Shown here in pieces: positions 43,986 through 55,177 of a stretch of DNA of 64,000 bases. Source of the DNA: Amblyomma americanum. Lineage: Eukaryota; Arthropoda; Arachnida; Ixodida; Ixodidae. The notes under the pieces were generated by a model. That model searched no databases. It was not told where the DNA came from and worked only from the letters and a program-made list of their open reading frames with translations. The translations under genes were made by a program, and so were the position numbers. The stretch lies in the NCBI RefSeq assembly GCF_052857255.1, contig NC_135500.1, positions 54,275,272 through 54,339,271 of the forward strand, in the 5' to 3' direction. The first letter of the stretch is position 1, and each line of letters starts with the position of its first letter.

Positions 43986-46785
43986 TCACATATTCGAGAG
44001 GAACATTTTGAGGGATTGTACAAAATTTGTTTCTGTTTTAACCTCATTAGGAATGCCATTCCAGATTAAAACTCGATTGAATTCTAATAATCTTTGCCCG
44101 TAAGTATTGTGACAGGCGGGCAAATTGAGATGTTTTGCACTAGCAGCCCTAGTCTCCCTTTTAGGAGTTATAAAGATACTGTGGGGAAGCGGTTCATTGA
44201 GCTGTAGTATTTTATGAATTGTCTGGGCTATCATTAATGTATACATGGAATGGAAAAGTAGAATGCCGGTAGACTTGAAAAGTGGTTCAGTAGAGTCAGT
44301 ATATTTTGAATAAGTAATTATTCTTATCGCTCTCTTCTGCAATCGGATTACAGGATGTGGGGTATGTGTTACCCCATGACTCCATGCAGTAGATTAGCTG
44401 GGTTTGTATAAAAGCAAAGTAGAGTATTCGGAGTATAGAGAAATTAAAGCATTCTCGCGCTTGTAATAAAATATGGCAACCATACGCCAGCTTTGAGCAA
44501 ACTTGTTTTACTTGATTCTTCCAGTGCATATCAGAATCAAGATATACGCCAAGATATTTAAAACTGCTTACTTCTTGTATTGGCTGGTTATTTAAATACA
44601 AAGCAACATTTTGGTAGTTTAATTTTTTTCCCCTAGAGTGGAACAAAGTATATTTGGTTTTCTGAATGTTAACGGAGAGGTGGTTGTTAGTAAACCAGTT
44701 AAGAACCATTTCCATCTCTTCGTTTATCTTTTTGTTGAGTTCATCGATTTTGTCTCCTATAAATATTAAAGCTGTGTCATCAGCGTACATCACTGCTTGA
44801 GAATGTTTTAGTATAGACGGGAGGTCATTTACATAAAGCGAGAAAAACATTGGTCCCAGAACTGAGCCCTGTGGTACCCCAGTCAGCACGACCTGCGCCC
44901 CAGAAATCACGTTATTCATTACAACATGCTGTACGCGGTTTGTAAGGTAACTATTGAAAAAATCTAACATTTTCCCTCGGAAGCCATACTTACTGAGTTT
45001 ATCAACAACGATTGTATGATTAACCGTATCGAATGCCTTTTTAATATCTAAATACACCACTATGGCAATCTTATTATCGTTGAGGGCAGTATTTATCATT
45101 TGCGATAGGTCAAGGACTGCGGATGCTGTTGATCTATGCGGCGTGAAGCCATGCTGACTTGGGCATATAATATTAAACTTACCTATAAATTTCTTTATGC
45201 GTATACATAGTATTTTTTCAAAAACTGTATTGATGACACCAAGGACTGAAATTGACCTATAATTGCTCGGTTCCGACAGTTCCCCTTCTTTATGGATAGG
45301 CACGACTTTAGCTACTTTTAGTCTTGCAGGAAATATTGAACATTCTATAGAGTGCGTAAATAGGTGTAATAGGTGCATGGCTAATATGTCAATATTATCT
45401 TTGAATATTTTTACTGGAATGGCGTCCAGACCCGGGGATTTGCTTACTTGAAGTGTGCTTACCACACAAACGATTTCGACCAGCTCTTGCTCTTTCATTA
45501 CAAAACTATTTATAACAGGGTTTATAAGATTGCTAGGATCAGTTATCGGGATCAGCTGCTGGGCTAAGAGAGGCCCGATATTTACAAAGTAATTGTTAAA
45601 TATGTCCACCACATCCTGATCAATTACATCAGGTTGTACTTGTTGCTTAGAGGTAGGGCGAATAGCATCCTTTACGATGTTCCACATTTTCGCTGTATTT
45701 CCATTTGCTTGCTGAATAAGGAAGAAGTAATATTTCTTTTCTCTTTTTCTCATCATGGAGACTGTGGAATTCCTAAGGAGCTTAAATTGGGTTAGGTAGT
45801 ATTCATTTCTTTTATTCTGTTTCCATTTTTTATACCAGTACTCTTTTTTCTTTAGATCATCAAGAATGGATTTTGTCATCCACGGGCAAACAGGTTTCTT
45901 GTAGTTTCTTATGCATGTTTTCTCACTACATTGTGCAATTATACTTTGAAGGGCGTCAATAAAATTGTTAAATTCTGTGTCAACATTACCGTCATATGCA
46001 GCAGAGAAATCTGTTTGTTCCAGTAAGTTGCGAAGTAAGCCATGATTTATTTTTTTATGATGTTTAGTGTGATTATGCTTCACACCCTGTGGAGCCTTAT
46101 TTTCCAGGGCAGCAAATATTGGCAAATGGTCGGAAATTGGAACAGAGCACACACCAGCACAAACAATGTCATCCCTGCTACAAAGGACATGGTCAATCAG
46201 TGTACTTGTGGTGGTGGTAATCCGGGTAGGTTCAGCTATTAGATTATGTAAGTTGAAGGATTCCAGCAACAATGTGTAATCATTTTGTGTGTCTGATGTG
46301 GCATCAATGTTAAAGTCACCAACAATAATAATCCTACCGTTAGGCCCACGCGATAACGAAGTAAGGGATGTTTCAAACCTTTCAGTGAAAGACCCCAGTG
46401 ATGAACTTGGGGGGCGGTACACCACTCCAACTATTATGCCATTTGCCAGTTTGATAAAGAGTGCTTCTATACAATCGTCGCTAACAGATGCTGTAGAAAG
46501 GGCCCGAAATGCAATGTTTTGTTTAATGAATAAGGCTACACCACCTCCTCTTGCATGCGACTCCCGTGGGAGCGACAATAATTTATAGCCGGGGATTGAA
46601 ATGGTCTCATTTTTCCTCAATCAAGTTTCACTTAAAGCAATTAAATCGAAAGTAGACTTATGGCGAGAAATATATCCAGTCAATTCATTGAGGTTTTTAC
46701 GTAGGCTTCGAACATTACAGTGTAGAATTGAGAATGTGTCCCTGTTTTCTATCAGTTGGTCTATTTGAGAAATAGTGTACGGCAT
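43986..46785 (-). pseudogene. LINE-D ORF2: APE endonuclease and reverse transcriptase, two lesions
   Basis: ATG at 46785 opens the frame, followed by LHCNVRSLRKNLNEL. TGA at 46623-46621 replaces the Trp codon of the conserved SETW endonuclease motif. The frame is then open for 774 codons. The endonuclease shows GGGVALFIKQ, GVVYRPP, GDFNID and SDHLPIF. RT shows NYRSISVLGVINTVFEKIL, HGFTPHRSTASAVL, VVYLDIKKAFDTVNH, GVPQGSVLGPMFF, YADD (44776-44787) and FKYLGVYLD. A 1-nt frameshift near 44350-44365 separates the last 118 codons (LQKRAIRIITYS onward, ending 43986). Only one nonsense change and one indel keep this copy from coding a full enzyme for target-primed reverse transcription. Confidence 0.93.
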
Positions 46786-46793
46786 TTTCTGCC
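46779..46793 (+). repeat. Target-site duplication of LINE-E, left copy
   Basis: ACGGCATTTTCTGCC, repeated exactly at 47491-47505. It includes the reverse complement of the LINE-D ORF2 start codon. Confidence 0.93.
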
Positions 46794-47490
46794 ATCGCTC
46801 TAGCCATTGTGGGATCCTCGGCAGAAACCACTGTCAGCGACTCAAAATTGGCAATACGTAACTACACGTTTGGAAGAATCTCCCCACAAGCAGCACGGAT
46901 TCTGCTAAATTATCAGCCCACGCGGCGCATTCGCCTAATCTGGACGCCTGCTCATGCTTCCCTTGCTGGTAATGAGGCGGCTCATAACCTAGCTCGAGAA
47001 CTGTCCCGCCGAGCTGGGTCGTGCAGCCCACCCGCCCTATACTCTGGCAAGGACAGGTTGTTTTCTTACAGAGAAATCCTGCAGCACTACAGGCTTGCAA
47101 GACTCAGATTCCCCCCAGCAGATAAAACGCTCTCCAAGCAACAGGCCAAAGCCTGGCGTAAACTTCAAACTAACACCTATCCAAATCCCCAATTGTGTAG
47201 CTTCTATTCGGAAGGACTCTACTCAAACAAATGCAAAAATTGTGATGCGAAAGCCGATCTAAATCATATGATCTGGAACTGCCCGCAGTCCCTACCCGCG
47301 AGTCACTTCATTACCTACTCTGCTCATTGGGAGCTCTATTGCTCAGCCCCGACCCGGGGATACAGATCAAGCTCCTCCAGCTGGCTGAAGACGCCGCCGC
47401 TGCCCAAGGGATAGCGGCCGCCGTTTAAGCGGGGGGCGACTTCGTGTCGCTCCTCTATATCCGCTGGAAATAAAGTTTCACAACCAACCA
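46794..47490 (+). mobile_element. LINE-E: 5'-truncated LINE tail (RNase H end) inserted in LINE-D
   Basis: The insert starts in phase within RNase H (IALAIVGSSAETTVSDSKLAI) and is open to 47414. It shows IRLIWTPAHASLAGNEAAHNLAREL and the zinc motif CKNCDAKADLNHMIWNC. The 3' UTR has AATAAA at 47469-47474 and ends in CAACCAACCAA. It is the same family as LINE-F (8365-9140), and the two share TVSDSK-type and QHYRL blocks. Exact 15-bp duplications flank it. The RT part is absent, so it is a dead-on-arrival insertion. Confidence 0.93.
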
Positions 47491-47505
47491 ACGGCATTTT
47501 CTGCC
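47491..47505 (+). repeat. Target-site duplication of LINE-E, right copy
   Basis: ACGGCATTTTCTGCC, identical to 46779-46793. Confidence 0.93.
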
Positions 47506-47550
47506 TTAAAAAAACAAAGAACACAAAACAAGATGCTACCCTTGATTCGG

Positions 47551-47694
47551 TCAGTCTACTCTCCCTAAGTCGTCTTCTGACGCAATGTGTAGGACAGACG
47601 ACTTTTTCACTTTCCTCATCAAGATTTTCCCTTGTTCCACCCAAATGAACTTCCAGCCTTTGTCTTTCTTGAGTTGTCTTTGTCTTTCCTCATC
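47551..47694 (-). pseudogene. LINE-D ORF1, C-terminal fragment
   Basis: On the minus strand GWKFIWVEQGKILMRK and LHIASEDDLGRVD* match the C-terminal pattern of the LINE-B ORF1 (KWKAVWTQNGKIVARK and DELDRIC). The stop is at 47553-47551, about 53 nt before the ORF2 ATG once LINE-E is removed. The rest of ORF1 is missing beyond the hairpin at 47688. Confidence 0.75.
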
Positions 47695-47828
47695 CTACAA
47701 CGACGATGATGACGGTAATGTGCAAGCTGAAGGTCAATAATGTATTGTGGGAATCTTTTTACAGTACCACAATGATTTTTTTCCTTCAGCCAGCACATTA
47801 CCGCCATCGTCGTCGTAGTAGGATGAGG
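47688..47828. repeat. 141-bp inverted repeat (hairpin or small MITE)
   Basis: The arms 47688-47750 and 47767-47828 pair at roughly 80 percent, with a 16-bp loop. Both ends read CCTCATCCTAC/GTAGGATGAGG. It lies where LINE-D ORF1 stops being recognisable. It may be a small foldback insertion or an inverted duplication made during 5' truncation of LINE-D. Confidence 0.6.
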
Positions 47829-47916
47829 TATATCACAACCACACTGTGGGAGAAAGGGCAGAGAGAGGAAAAGAGGGAAAAGACATACCCAGCAATTCTG
47901 GACAGAATCATTTTTT

Positions 47917-48282
47917 GCCCCCGCGGTGGCTCAGTGGTTAGCGCGCTCGGCTACTGATCCGGAATACCCGGGTTCGAACCCGACCGCGGCGGCAGCGTTT
48001 CGATGCAGGCGAAACGCAAAGGCGCCCGTGTGCTGTGCGATGTCAGTGCACGTTAAAGATCTCCAGGTGGTCGAAATTATTCCGGAGCCCTCCACTTCGG
48101 CACCTCTTTCTCCCTTCTTTCATTCCTTTCTTTATCCCTTTCCTTATGGCGCATTTTAGGTGTCCGTCGTAGTGTGAGAGATATGGCGGCATTTCCTTTC
48201 CTTATGGCACATTTCCGGTGTCCGTCGGTTTGTGAGACAGATACTGCGGCATTTCATTTCCCCAACAACCAATTCGATTCAA
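47917..48282 (+). mobile_element. Ruka-like SINE with duplicated 3' segment
   Basis: The head is intact (CCGCGGTGGCTCAGTGGTTA, box B GGGTTCGAACCC). The segment CCTTATGGCGCATTTTAGGT to GGCATTTCCTTT (about 48141-48197) is repeated with changes at about 48198-48259, so the copy is some 55 bp longer than usual. Confidence 0.88.
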
Positions 48283-48667
48283 TTTGTAAAAAGAATGAAA
48301 AATAAAGTGTCCCTGCCTGTTCCACTGAGAATCTTCCTCGCTGCATTTCGTACGTGCGTCACTCTTGGCGTTCTTATTTCACCGTGCATTGCCAACTCAC
48401 CCAGTTGCCAGAGATGTGGAGGGGAAGAACTTGTGCCCGTTCCTTCCCCAACTTTCCCTTTTCACCTGCGGCGCTCGCCATCGTCTCCGTGGTGTGGCGC
48501 TGCATGCACCGAGCGTCACCACACGCATCCTCCGCTACCAACGCGCGCGCCAGTCAGGCCCGTGCCAGCGATCGAACAGCGAGCGCCCCTCCGCTCCATT
48601 CTCGGCACTCCCTGTGGGAACTTTTCCTGTGCCGAGAAAAACAGCGAGAACAAAGTCCAGCTGCCTG

Positions 48668-48673
48668 TATATA
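48668..48673 (+). promoter_or_regulatory. Candidate TATA box
   Basis: TGTATATAC lies about 60 bp upstream of the ATG at 48731 and follows a GC-rich stretch (48410-48600). The spacing would put transcription start near 48700-48712. There is no expression evidence. Confidence 0.35.
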
Positions 48674-48730
48674 CTTCGCGCAGCATTGTTCTCTGGATAT
48701 ACTGAAGGAGCAGTGTGCTGAAGCTGCATA

Positions 48731-48815
48731 ATGTATGCTGCCCGTTGGAGAGTTGTTTTTCTTGCAATTGTTTGGATTTGCGAGCCTGCAGGAAGCGTTG
48801 GCGAATCCCGGCCTG
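48731..48815 (+). CDS. Candidate first coding exon of a secreted host protein (partial)
   Basis: The ATG at 48731 has A at -3. The 28 codons read MYAARWRVVFLAIVWICEPA and then GSVGESRP. This is a short basic start, a hydrophobic core (VVFLAIVWI) and small residues suited to signal peptidase. The exon ends at G|GTGAGTG, a near-consensus splice donor, in phase 1. A TATA box lies 58 bp upstream of the ATG. No transposon homology is apparent over this stretch. I could not identify a second exon in the remaining 15 kb. Tick introns can be long, so that does not decide the matter. If real, it would be the only host gene exon in the window. By chance alone a short frame with a donor is not rare. Confidence 0.35.
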
Positions 48816-51340
48816 GTGAGTGCGAAAATGCTTTTGCAATATTTTTTATCTCCTAGTTTATTGTTTTTTAGGCCACCTACATCATTTGTTGCTGCTTTCA
48901 TTTGATAGCTTATAAGATTGCACGTCACTGCTATTTGTGAGATAATTAAATTACCCAAGGAAAGAAGCGTAGGAGAGCAGAGAATATGCAAAGTGATAGT
49001 GAATCAATTACTGTTTTGCAGCAGTCTCTGTCTAATTTAGGTAAAACGGAAAGAGGCACATTACGAACGAAAGAGGCAGAGGTGGGTAGTAGTAGCAAGT
49101 GGTTTTATTAAAATAATAATAAAACGAAGGAAAAGATTTCTGCTAGCCCCGGCACCTGCCATCGATACCGAAGCACCGGAGCTGGGTCAGCGCAAATAAG
49201 GGATAGCAGGCAGAATGGAGAAATGAAATGAAAGAGGTGAGGGGATAAGTAGAGAGGTTAGAGAGAGAGAGAGGTAATATACACAAACTATTCACGCAAT
49301 AAGAAATGTGTCTAGGTTGCGAGCGTGATTAGTTCATGATGGAGCAATAAAAAACATGTGCAAAAAAGAGGTGGGCCGGTGTGAGAACTGTCTAGGGCGC
49401 TACCCCGTGTTAGGGAATGGGGAGGTTGGAAAAAAAGGACACGATGGCGGGCAAAGGGGAGAGATTATAGATTATTGAGCACACCACCTGTGCCGGATAA
49501 AGGCCATGTGTCGAAAGTTTGTGTCGCTCGAAAACTAAAGTAACGCCAAAACTGCCTGTAGAGGTTTGCAAATCTTCGGCCAAGTTCCTGACATTCGGTC
49601 GGCTAGAAATATTCTGGGGTCGAAACACGCCGCAGCAGCGGCCTACATCCGCCTTTAATGCGCATAAAAAGAGAAAACTGTCATAATGCAGTCCAGAGTA
49701 TCAGGGATGTGACAAAAGCCGTTTCTACAGGCTTCTCAACTAATAAGATGAAAGTGCTGCTCGTGGAAGCTGTTGTCAGTGCAAATCTATGAACAGGAGT
49801 GCTTCGGCACCCCTTTTTGTTAGCCTTCTAAAGACTGGCAGTATTGTAACAAGAAAGCACTAAAACTGACCCTTCCGCAATAGTTCCAAAGAAACAGCCG
49901 ACACTGAAACAAATGTACAAAAAAATGCTGCAGACAAGGAGAAGAAAAGAAAGAACGTCATGAATAGGTGGCTCTAACGGGGGCCATGGGATAAAATATT
50001 TTAAAGGGCGAGCGTTTTTTTCCAGTGCAAAATACGCCCTTCTGAGTGGGCAAGCAACCCATTATTTCTGAGTGTAATATTCACACAGTGCATTCTATAT
50101 TTCAACAGCGCTACTCACACACATCCTTTAAAGAAAGAAAAAGAAGGCCAACATCGCTTCATAACTCAAGCTTTCCAGCACTGTGCACGGCTATGCACCC
50201 CCGTTTTATTCCCTTCATTTTATGTGTGTTCCCCATAGGTTTCTTCAGAGTGTCAACGTACAGACTGGGGTGTTCTTATTGGCCGCCGCATGCGTCGCCT
50301 ATTTATGATTGAGGCAATTTATCTTGTTTGGTATCTCTTCTTTATGCAGGCTAAAAAACAAAAGATAGTATTATAGAAAGAATAACGCTATTCGTGTTCT
50401 CAATTGCATAGGTGGGATATCAACAAATTTTCCACGCATTTGCCTGCCTTTTGAAGCCATGGGAGCTCCTGATCGTTGATGGTCATGAGCGAAGCCAAGT
50501 TACCCAGTACTATCGACCACAAGTAGAAAATTCTCTATAGGGTTCACTTTCCGGTATACCTGGGTAAAATTTGTCATTATCCACGGAGTCAGTCATCGAG
50601 TCACCAGTTATGAGATGTCAGGTATGCGAAGTCCTTGTCATTGACACCCAAGAGTGTGCCCTAATCTTGTATCGTACTGAAAAGAAACACTTCTTTCTAA
50701 GTATACAGTGCCCGCGGTACAGCGGGTCGACAGAATGTGTGGGGTGCTTTGAGGTCCTGAAGCAGGGGCGAAATGAATTTCAAGTTGAATCAGTGCTCGC
50801 GAGGCACCAATCTGCGTTGAATTCTCGCATCAAAGGAATCGCGGCGTGAGCTGGACGTGCGTAAGCGAAGCATACCGGAGAGGAAATGTATTTTGCCGCC
50901 ACAATGATGTATAGTGATTTGTCCCGAACCTGCATCTTAGAGACCATGTGCTCTCAGGCATCTCAACTGCACAGAGATATACAAATCAGTTCTTCTAATA
51001 CGACTCTGACCATTTGTCATTACTTGCTTTGGCGCTATATTGAAGTGGGTACTTTGACTTATCGACATGGAGAAATGTACGTTATAAAGCTTAGCTCCCA
51101 AAGTTAACCCAGCAAGAACATATCTAGGGTTTTCAATTCATGAATGTAAAGCATTTGGGCTTTACATCGACGTCTAGATATTAAACAGTGATGTTTAGTT
51201 TATTAGCGAACGGGCAAGAAATGTGTCAGACACCGAAATAAAATGTTCGTTGTTCACAAAATTATGCTCAGGAATTTTAGTTATTTATTATTTATTTTAT
51301 ATATATACCGCTATTTGGTGCACTACACGAAATACGCAGA
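48816..51340. other. Unassigned DNA, possibly intron of the candidate gene
   Basis: Bases 49107-49640 may be a minus-strand retroelement 3' end. On that strand the stretch ends in TTTAATAAAACC, which contains an AATAAA signal, but I cannot name the family. A 92-codon cysteine-containing open stretch at 50571-50849 lacks a start codon and convincing splice sites. Confidence 0.3.
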
Positions 51341-51400
51341 CACTGCTTGGGCCCATAGCCGGTGGCTAGTGATGGGTCAGGAAGGTCTGTACAAGGAAAT
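51341..51400 (-). mobile_element. Possible LINE-D-type 3' UTR fragment
   Basis: GGGCCCATAGCCGGTGGCTA resembles GGACCCATAGCCAGGGGCTA at 43785-43804 in the LINE-D 3' UTR. The match is short, so this may be coincidence. Confidence 0.3.
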
Positions 51401-51680
51401 TTATATGCGCGTACAAAATAGTTATCAGTCTAAACACTCCTAAAATACCATTCATCCTAACCCAAAGAAAATATGGACCAAAAATTTAAAAATCAAACAA
51501 GAACGCGTATAAGTTATGCAAGGAATAGAACAATGTTAAATGAATGGATAGTATCTCCTCACAAATACCACAAATATTATCACATAATGCCGATTACAAA
51601 GAGTTCACAATATCACTTCACCAGATCACAAAGATTGCAAAATATATATCACAGAGATATATCACATCGCATTAAATACG

Positions 51681-51682
<2 letters not shown>

Positions 51683-51775
<93 letters not shown>
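51683..51775. repeat. (TA)n microsatellite, about 46 units
   Basis: Uninterrupted TA repeat of about 93 bp. Confidence 0.97.
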
Positions 51776-51777
<2 letters not shown>

Positions 51778-53460
51778 GGTAACGGGAAGGTAATATCAAA
51801 CGAACAACATTAAGTTACGGAAGTCAAGTGCGGGTGTGAACTCAAAGTGCTTCATTCATTTATTTTTTTCAGAATTTTCCGCCGGATGTAATGTTTCTAG
51901 ATCACTTAACATAAATAAAAATTGTGCGAGATACACGAAAGTGCTTCTCCCCTAAGAACTAAGCTTAGACGACGTGATCAGTTACGCTCTCTATGCGGAA
52001 CTCTGAGAAATGTATTCAGGCATCAGCAAGACTCGTAAAACCCACCTCCCTCTCGCTCCTTCCAAAGCGTTGTAAAAGTACCCACACCTAAGCAAGGCTT
52101 CCGTTTGAGGCTTTTAATTCATCATCAGCATAATCACGCCCACAGAAGGACAAAGGCCTCTCCATGTCCCCCTTAACTCTTCCTATCCTGTGCGCTATAC
52201 GGATACAATTATCGCACACTTTCATCTTGGGGTTTACATCCAAAGAGCAGCAGGCGGCAGTAACTCACCCTGTTTTTCGTCAACCGTCTTGTCGGTTCCT
52301 CTGCTGAGTGCTGTGTAAAGCTGGCACCAGAGGAGAAAAGCACGGCCGCGTTCACTGCGCCCAGGAAAAGCCTATGTTTTCATTAGGCGCAACCCATCAG
52401 GAAACTTTGTGCGATATTCTCTTCCTCTCATTGTCTCTACTATGTTAATATCCAGTTCCTCGTTGCGATCAGCAAAAACGAATCCACTTCCATGTTGTGT
52501 GCGAGCCTATAGTAATGACGAAGAGTCAACAGCACGGGGCTTTGCGTTACATTAACAAATCATGAAAATGAATAAGCGCGAGCATTATCGGATCGGAGTA
52601 GTAGTTTAACAGTACCTCATGCGGAGCTAGTTGGTGTAATATAGTGTAAGAAAAGTAAAAACAGCGCTAATTTTTACTTTTGTTACGGAACAGTGCTGCT
52701 GTATTTTTACCACTGCCGTCCTCGGTGGAATGGCTTCTCCTTAAGTGTATCCTGGCGACTACGTGTGCCGATTTATTTATGTTCAATGCTAAAATGTAGT
52801 ACGCGTAGAACTTTCTTTGTTCTGTTCCAGACATGGAATAAAATGACCAAAATGTTAAAAATATACGAAAAGGCTCTTTCCTCCAAGAAGGCTTTCTCTT
52901 TTTAGTGAGCTACTGACCATTCTTGCTATAGCTAATCTTCGCGTGAAACTCCTCGAAGCGCGGGCGGGAGTTCAAGAAGGACGGTGTTTCTCTCAAGGAC
53001 AGATAACTTCTCAGTTTTGTCATATTGCGCATTCTGCGTTTTCAGCGGTACTGTTCATTGAACTGAAATTCTTCACACGTGGACAAGATTCGCGATGCAT
53101 AAGAAATAAAATAAACGTGCACAGACACCTCTGCTCACCGCTGCTTTCTGTAGAAACACGCCTTTCACTACCTCGAGAGATATGAACACCTAATACACGA
53201 AAAAAGGCTGCTACGGTTACGAGCACGGTGTCTTGTAATGTGTTCACTGGACAAAGGAGCCGAGTCTCTGACAAGGCGCGAAATCCATCGATCTATCTTT
53301 TTTTTCAGAGCAACCATGGGATAGCGTGCCTTCTTTAACAAGACTGACAAGCTCATCGCTTAACCACCGCACCACAGCGCCAGGAGAAGTATGAGGACTC
53401 CTCAGGCTCTATGAATGTAAACTAGAGGATTACCAGTTCCGCATATATAAGTATCAAGTA
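51776..53460. other. Unassigned intergenic DNA with one RTE-tail fragment
   Basis: Apart from 52120-52195 I see no recognisable feature. Confidence 0.4.
52120..52195 (-). mobile_element. RTE-like LINE 3'-end fragment
   Basis: On the minus strand GGAGAGGCCTTTGTCCTTCT and GTGGGCGTGATTATGCTGAT parallel 54106-54150 (GAGAGGTCTTTGCCCTGCAG, GTGGGTGTAGTAAGGCTGAT). Confidence 0.65.
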
Positions 53461-54157
53461 ACGCTATAGCATGAAGAGGGCAGAGTGGGTGAAGGAAAAA
53501 ACGCGGATTCATTACATCCACGTCGAAATTAAGAGGAAGAAATCGGCTTGGGCAGGGGATGTAATGCGAAGGCAAGATAACCGCTGTTCCTTAAGGGTAA
53601 CGGAGTGGAATCCAAGAGAAAGTAAGCGTAGGCAGAAGGTTAGGTGGGCGGATGAGATTAAGAACACAATAGCCAAACGGGCGAGTTGGTGGTACATATT
53701 GGTTGCAAACAGCGCAACGACGCGGACAGAGTGGAAGAAAATACAGGACAAGCGCTGACTCACAACTGAAATTTATTTAAGGAAAGCAGTACATTTTATA
53801 GACAAAGTGGCCAACTTATCAGCTAGTACCTAGACAAAACCCAAGTTTCTACGTGGCATCGAGGTATGCAACCTCACTGTCATATAATGAAATAGATGGC
53901 TTACTGACACATAACCTTGTTTTTTTCTTCGTGTGATATGCTTCCATAATCTCACGTGTTAATCGGGACGCGCTTGTCCTGTATTTTCTTCCACTCTGTC
54001 CGCGTCGTTGCGCTGTTTGCCACCAAAACGAGATTAAGAAGTTTGCAGGCAAAGGGTGGATGCAGCTGGCAAAGGACAGGGTTAATTGGAGAGACACGGG
54101 AGAGGTCTTTGCCCTGCAGTGGGTGTAGTAAGGCTGATAACGATTATGATGATGATA
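53461..54157 (+). pseudogene. RTE-like LINE ORF2 C-terminal fragment, split by a foldback element
   Basis: The left part (to 53664) reads KKSAWAGDVMRRQDNRCSLR, VTEWNPRESKRR and VRWADEIK, a layout I know from the C-terminus of RTE-type LINE ORF2. After the insert, the frame resumes at 54030 with IKKFAGKGWMQLAKDRVNW, RDTGE and FALQWV followed by a stop. It then ends in GAT-type repeats near 54157. The interruption is exactly bounded by GAGATTAAGAA on both sides. No endonuclease or RT is present, so this is a severely 5'-truncated copy. Confidence 0.8.
53665..54029. mobile_element. 365-bp foldback element with perfect 51-bp inverted repeats
   Basis: 53705-53755 and 53970-54020 are exact reverse complements over 51 bp, including CGCGGACAGAGTGG and ACAGGACAAGCGC. 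The insert is flanked by the 11-bp duplication GAGATTAAGAA (53654-53664 and 54030-54040). The inverted repeats are subterminal: about 40 bp on the left and 9 bp on the right lie outside them. There is no coding capacity. The class is unknown. It could be a MITE or a snap-back element mobilised in trans. Confidence 0.85.
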
Positions 54158-55126
54158 TGCCATTTGGTTTTGTTCGCCTGGCTTTGTGTTGTGTCGAGAA
54201 TCGTGGAGGGAAAGCCCTAAGGGTTCTGTTGTCAAAGAGAAAGGTTCAAGGTTCTTCGAATTTAAGAATCCAAGCACCTACGAAATTCAGGCACAGGGGC
54301 TTTATGAGTCGCTTTTGGAGGGGGCGATTTTCTTAGGGCGGTGACATTTCAATCACCTTTTTGGGGACTGTCATTGTTGACAAGATGGGACTCAGTCTGA
54401 TTTTCCACTAGAAGTTTCTCTCCCCCCCCCGTCCTCTCATATCTTAAATAGCTTCAGGTGGTCAGCAAAATAAATAGTTATTGGAAACAAAAACACAATA
54501 TATTCGCGCTCGGTATTACCCAGTAGAAGCTGCGTCTAATACATACAGACGGTAGAGCACACCATAATCACCATAATCGCCATCACCCATTACAGGGCCT
54601 ATAGTTGTAGACAAGGAACACAACCTCAGTGTTTCTACATTGGGTACCTGGCGTAACGAAGTCCGATCTGTGTTACAGGAGGTGCACAATGCAGTACAAA
54701 GAGGAGTATAGCGAGGCCTATACAAACAATTTTTAGAAAGGCCTGTAGTTGACTTTCTCAGGGGTCAACAGTGTTGCAGGTCGCGACTGTATCAGCTTCC
54801 CAGTACGTCGCTTGCTGACCCATGAGTATGTTACTCGTGTTGACCATGGTATGAGCATTCTTGAGAATGTCACTACGTAGTTACATGTTCTCTAAGCGCC
54901 TGCTGCATGTCGAACACTGATTAATACCTCCCTCTGGTAAGAAAGCTCGCAGGGAGGAGGCGTAGGTTAGCAGGGAAGGGTACGCAGGTAAAAGACAAGT
55001 GTTTATTGGAAGGGAAAAGGACTATAGTAAACTTGTAGCGCTCAGTTTTTCAGTGGTTGTTACGGACTTGCATTTCTTTATTTATCTCTTTCTTTCGTTA
55101 TTTATTTATTTGTTTATTTATTTATT

Positions 55127-55177
<51 letters not shown>

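Larger units (their letters stand above)
43735..47694 (-). mobile_element. LINE-D: CR1-like non-LTR retrotransposon, relatively young, interrupted by LINE-E
   Basis: The minus strand carries the ORF1 end (47694-47551), a spacer of about 50 nt and ORF2 (46785-43986). A 3' UTR follows and ends in short ATTTTC-type repeats near 43735. ORF2 has endonuclease and RT but no RNase H, as in CR1/L2 elements. It is 5'-truncated or disrupted at a hairpin at 47688-47828. The only obvious ORF2 lesions are one TGA and one frameshift. LINE-E (46794-47490) sits in the ORF1-ORF2 spacer. Confidence 0.9.

Noticed and set aside
48232..48731. Frames of 118-157 codons upstream of the candidate exon
   Set aside because: They overlap in all three plus frames over a GC-rich segment and start inside a SINE tail, so they are composition artefacts.
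50571..50849. 92-codon open stretch with cysteine pairs, possible second exon for the candidate gene at 48731
   Set aside because: It begins with a non-ATG codon just after a stop, and I found no convincing acceptor in the right phase.
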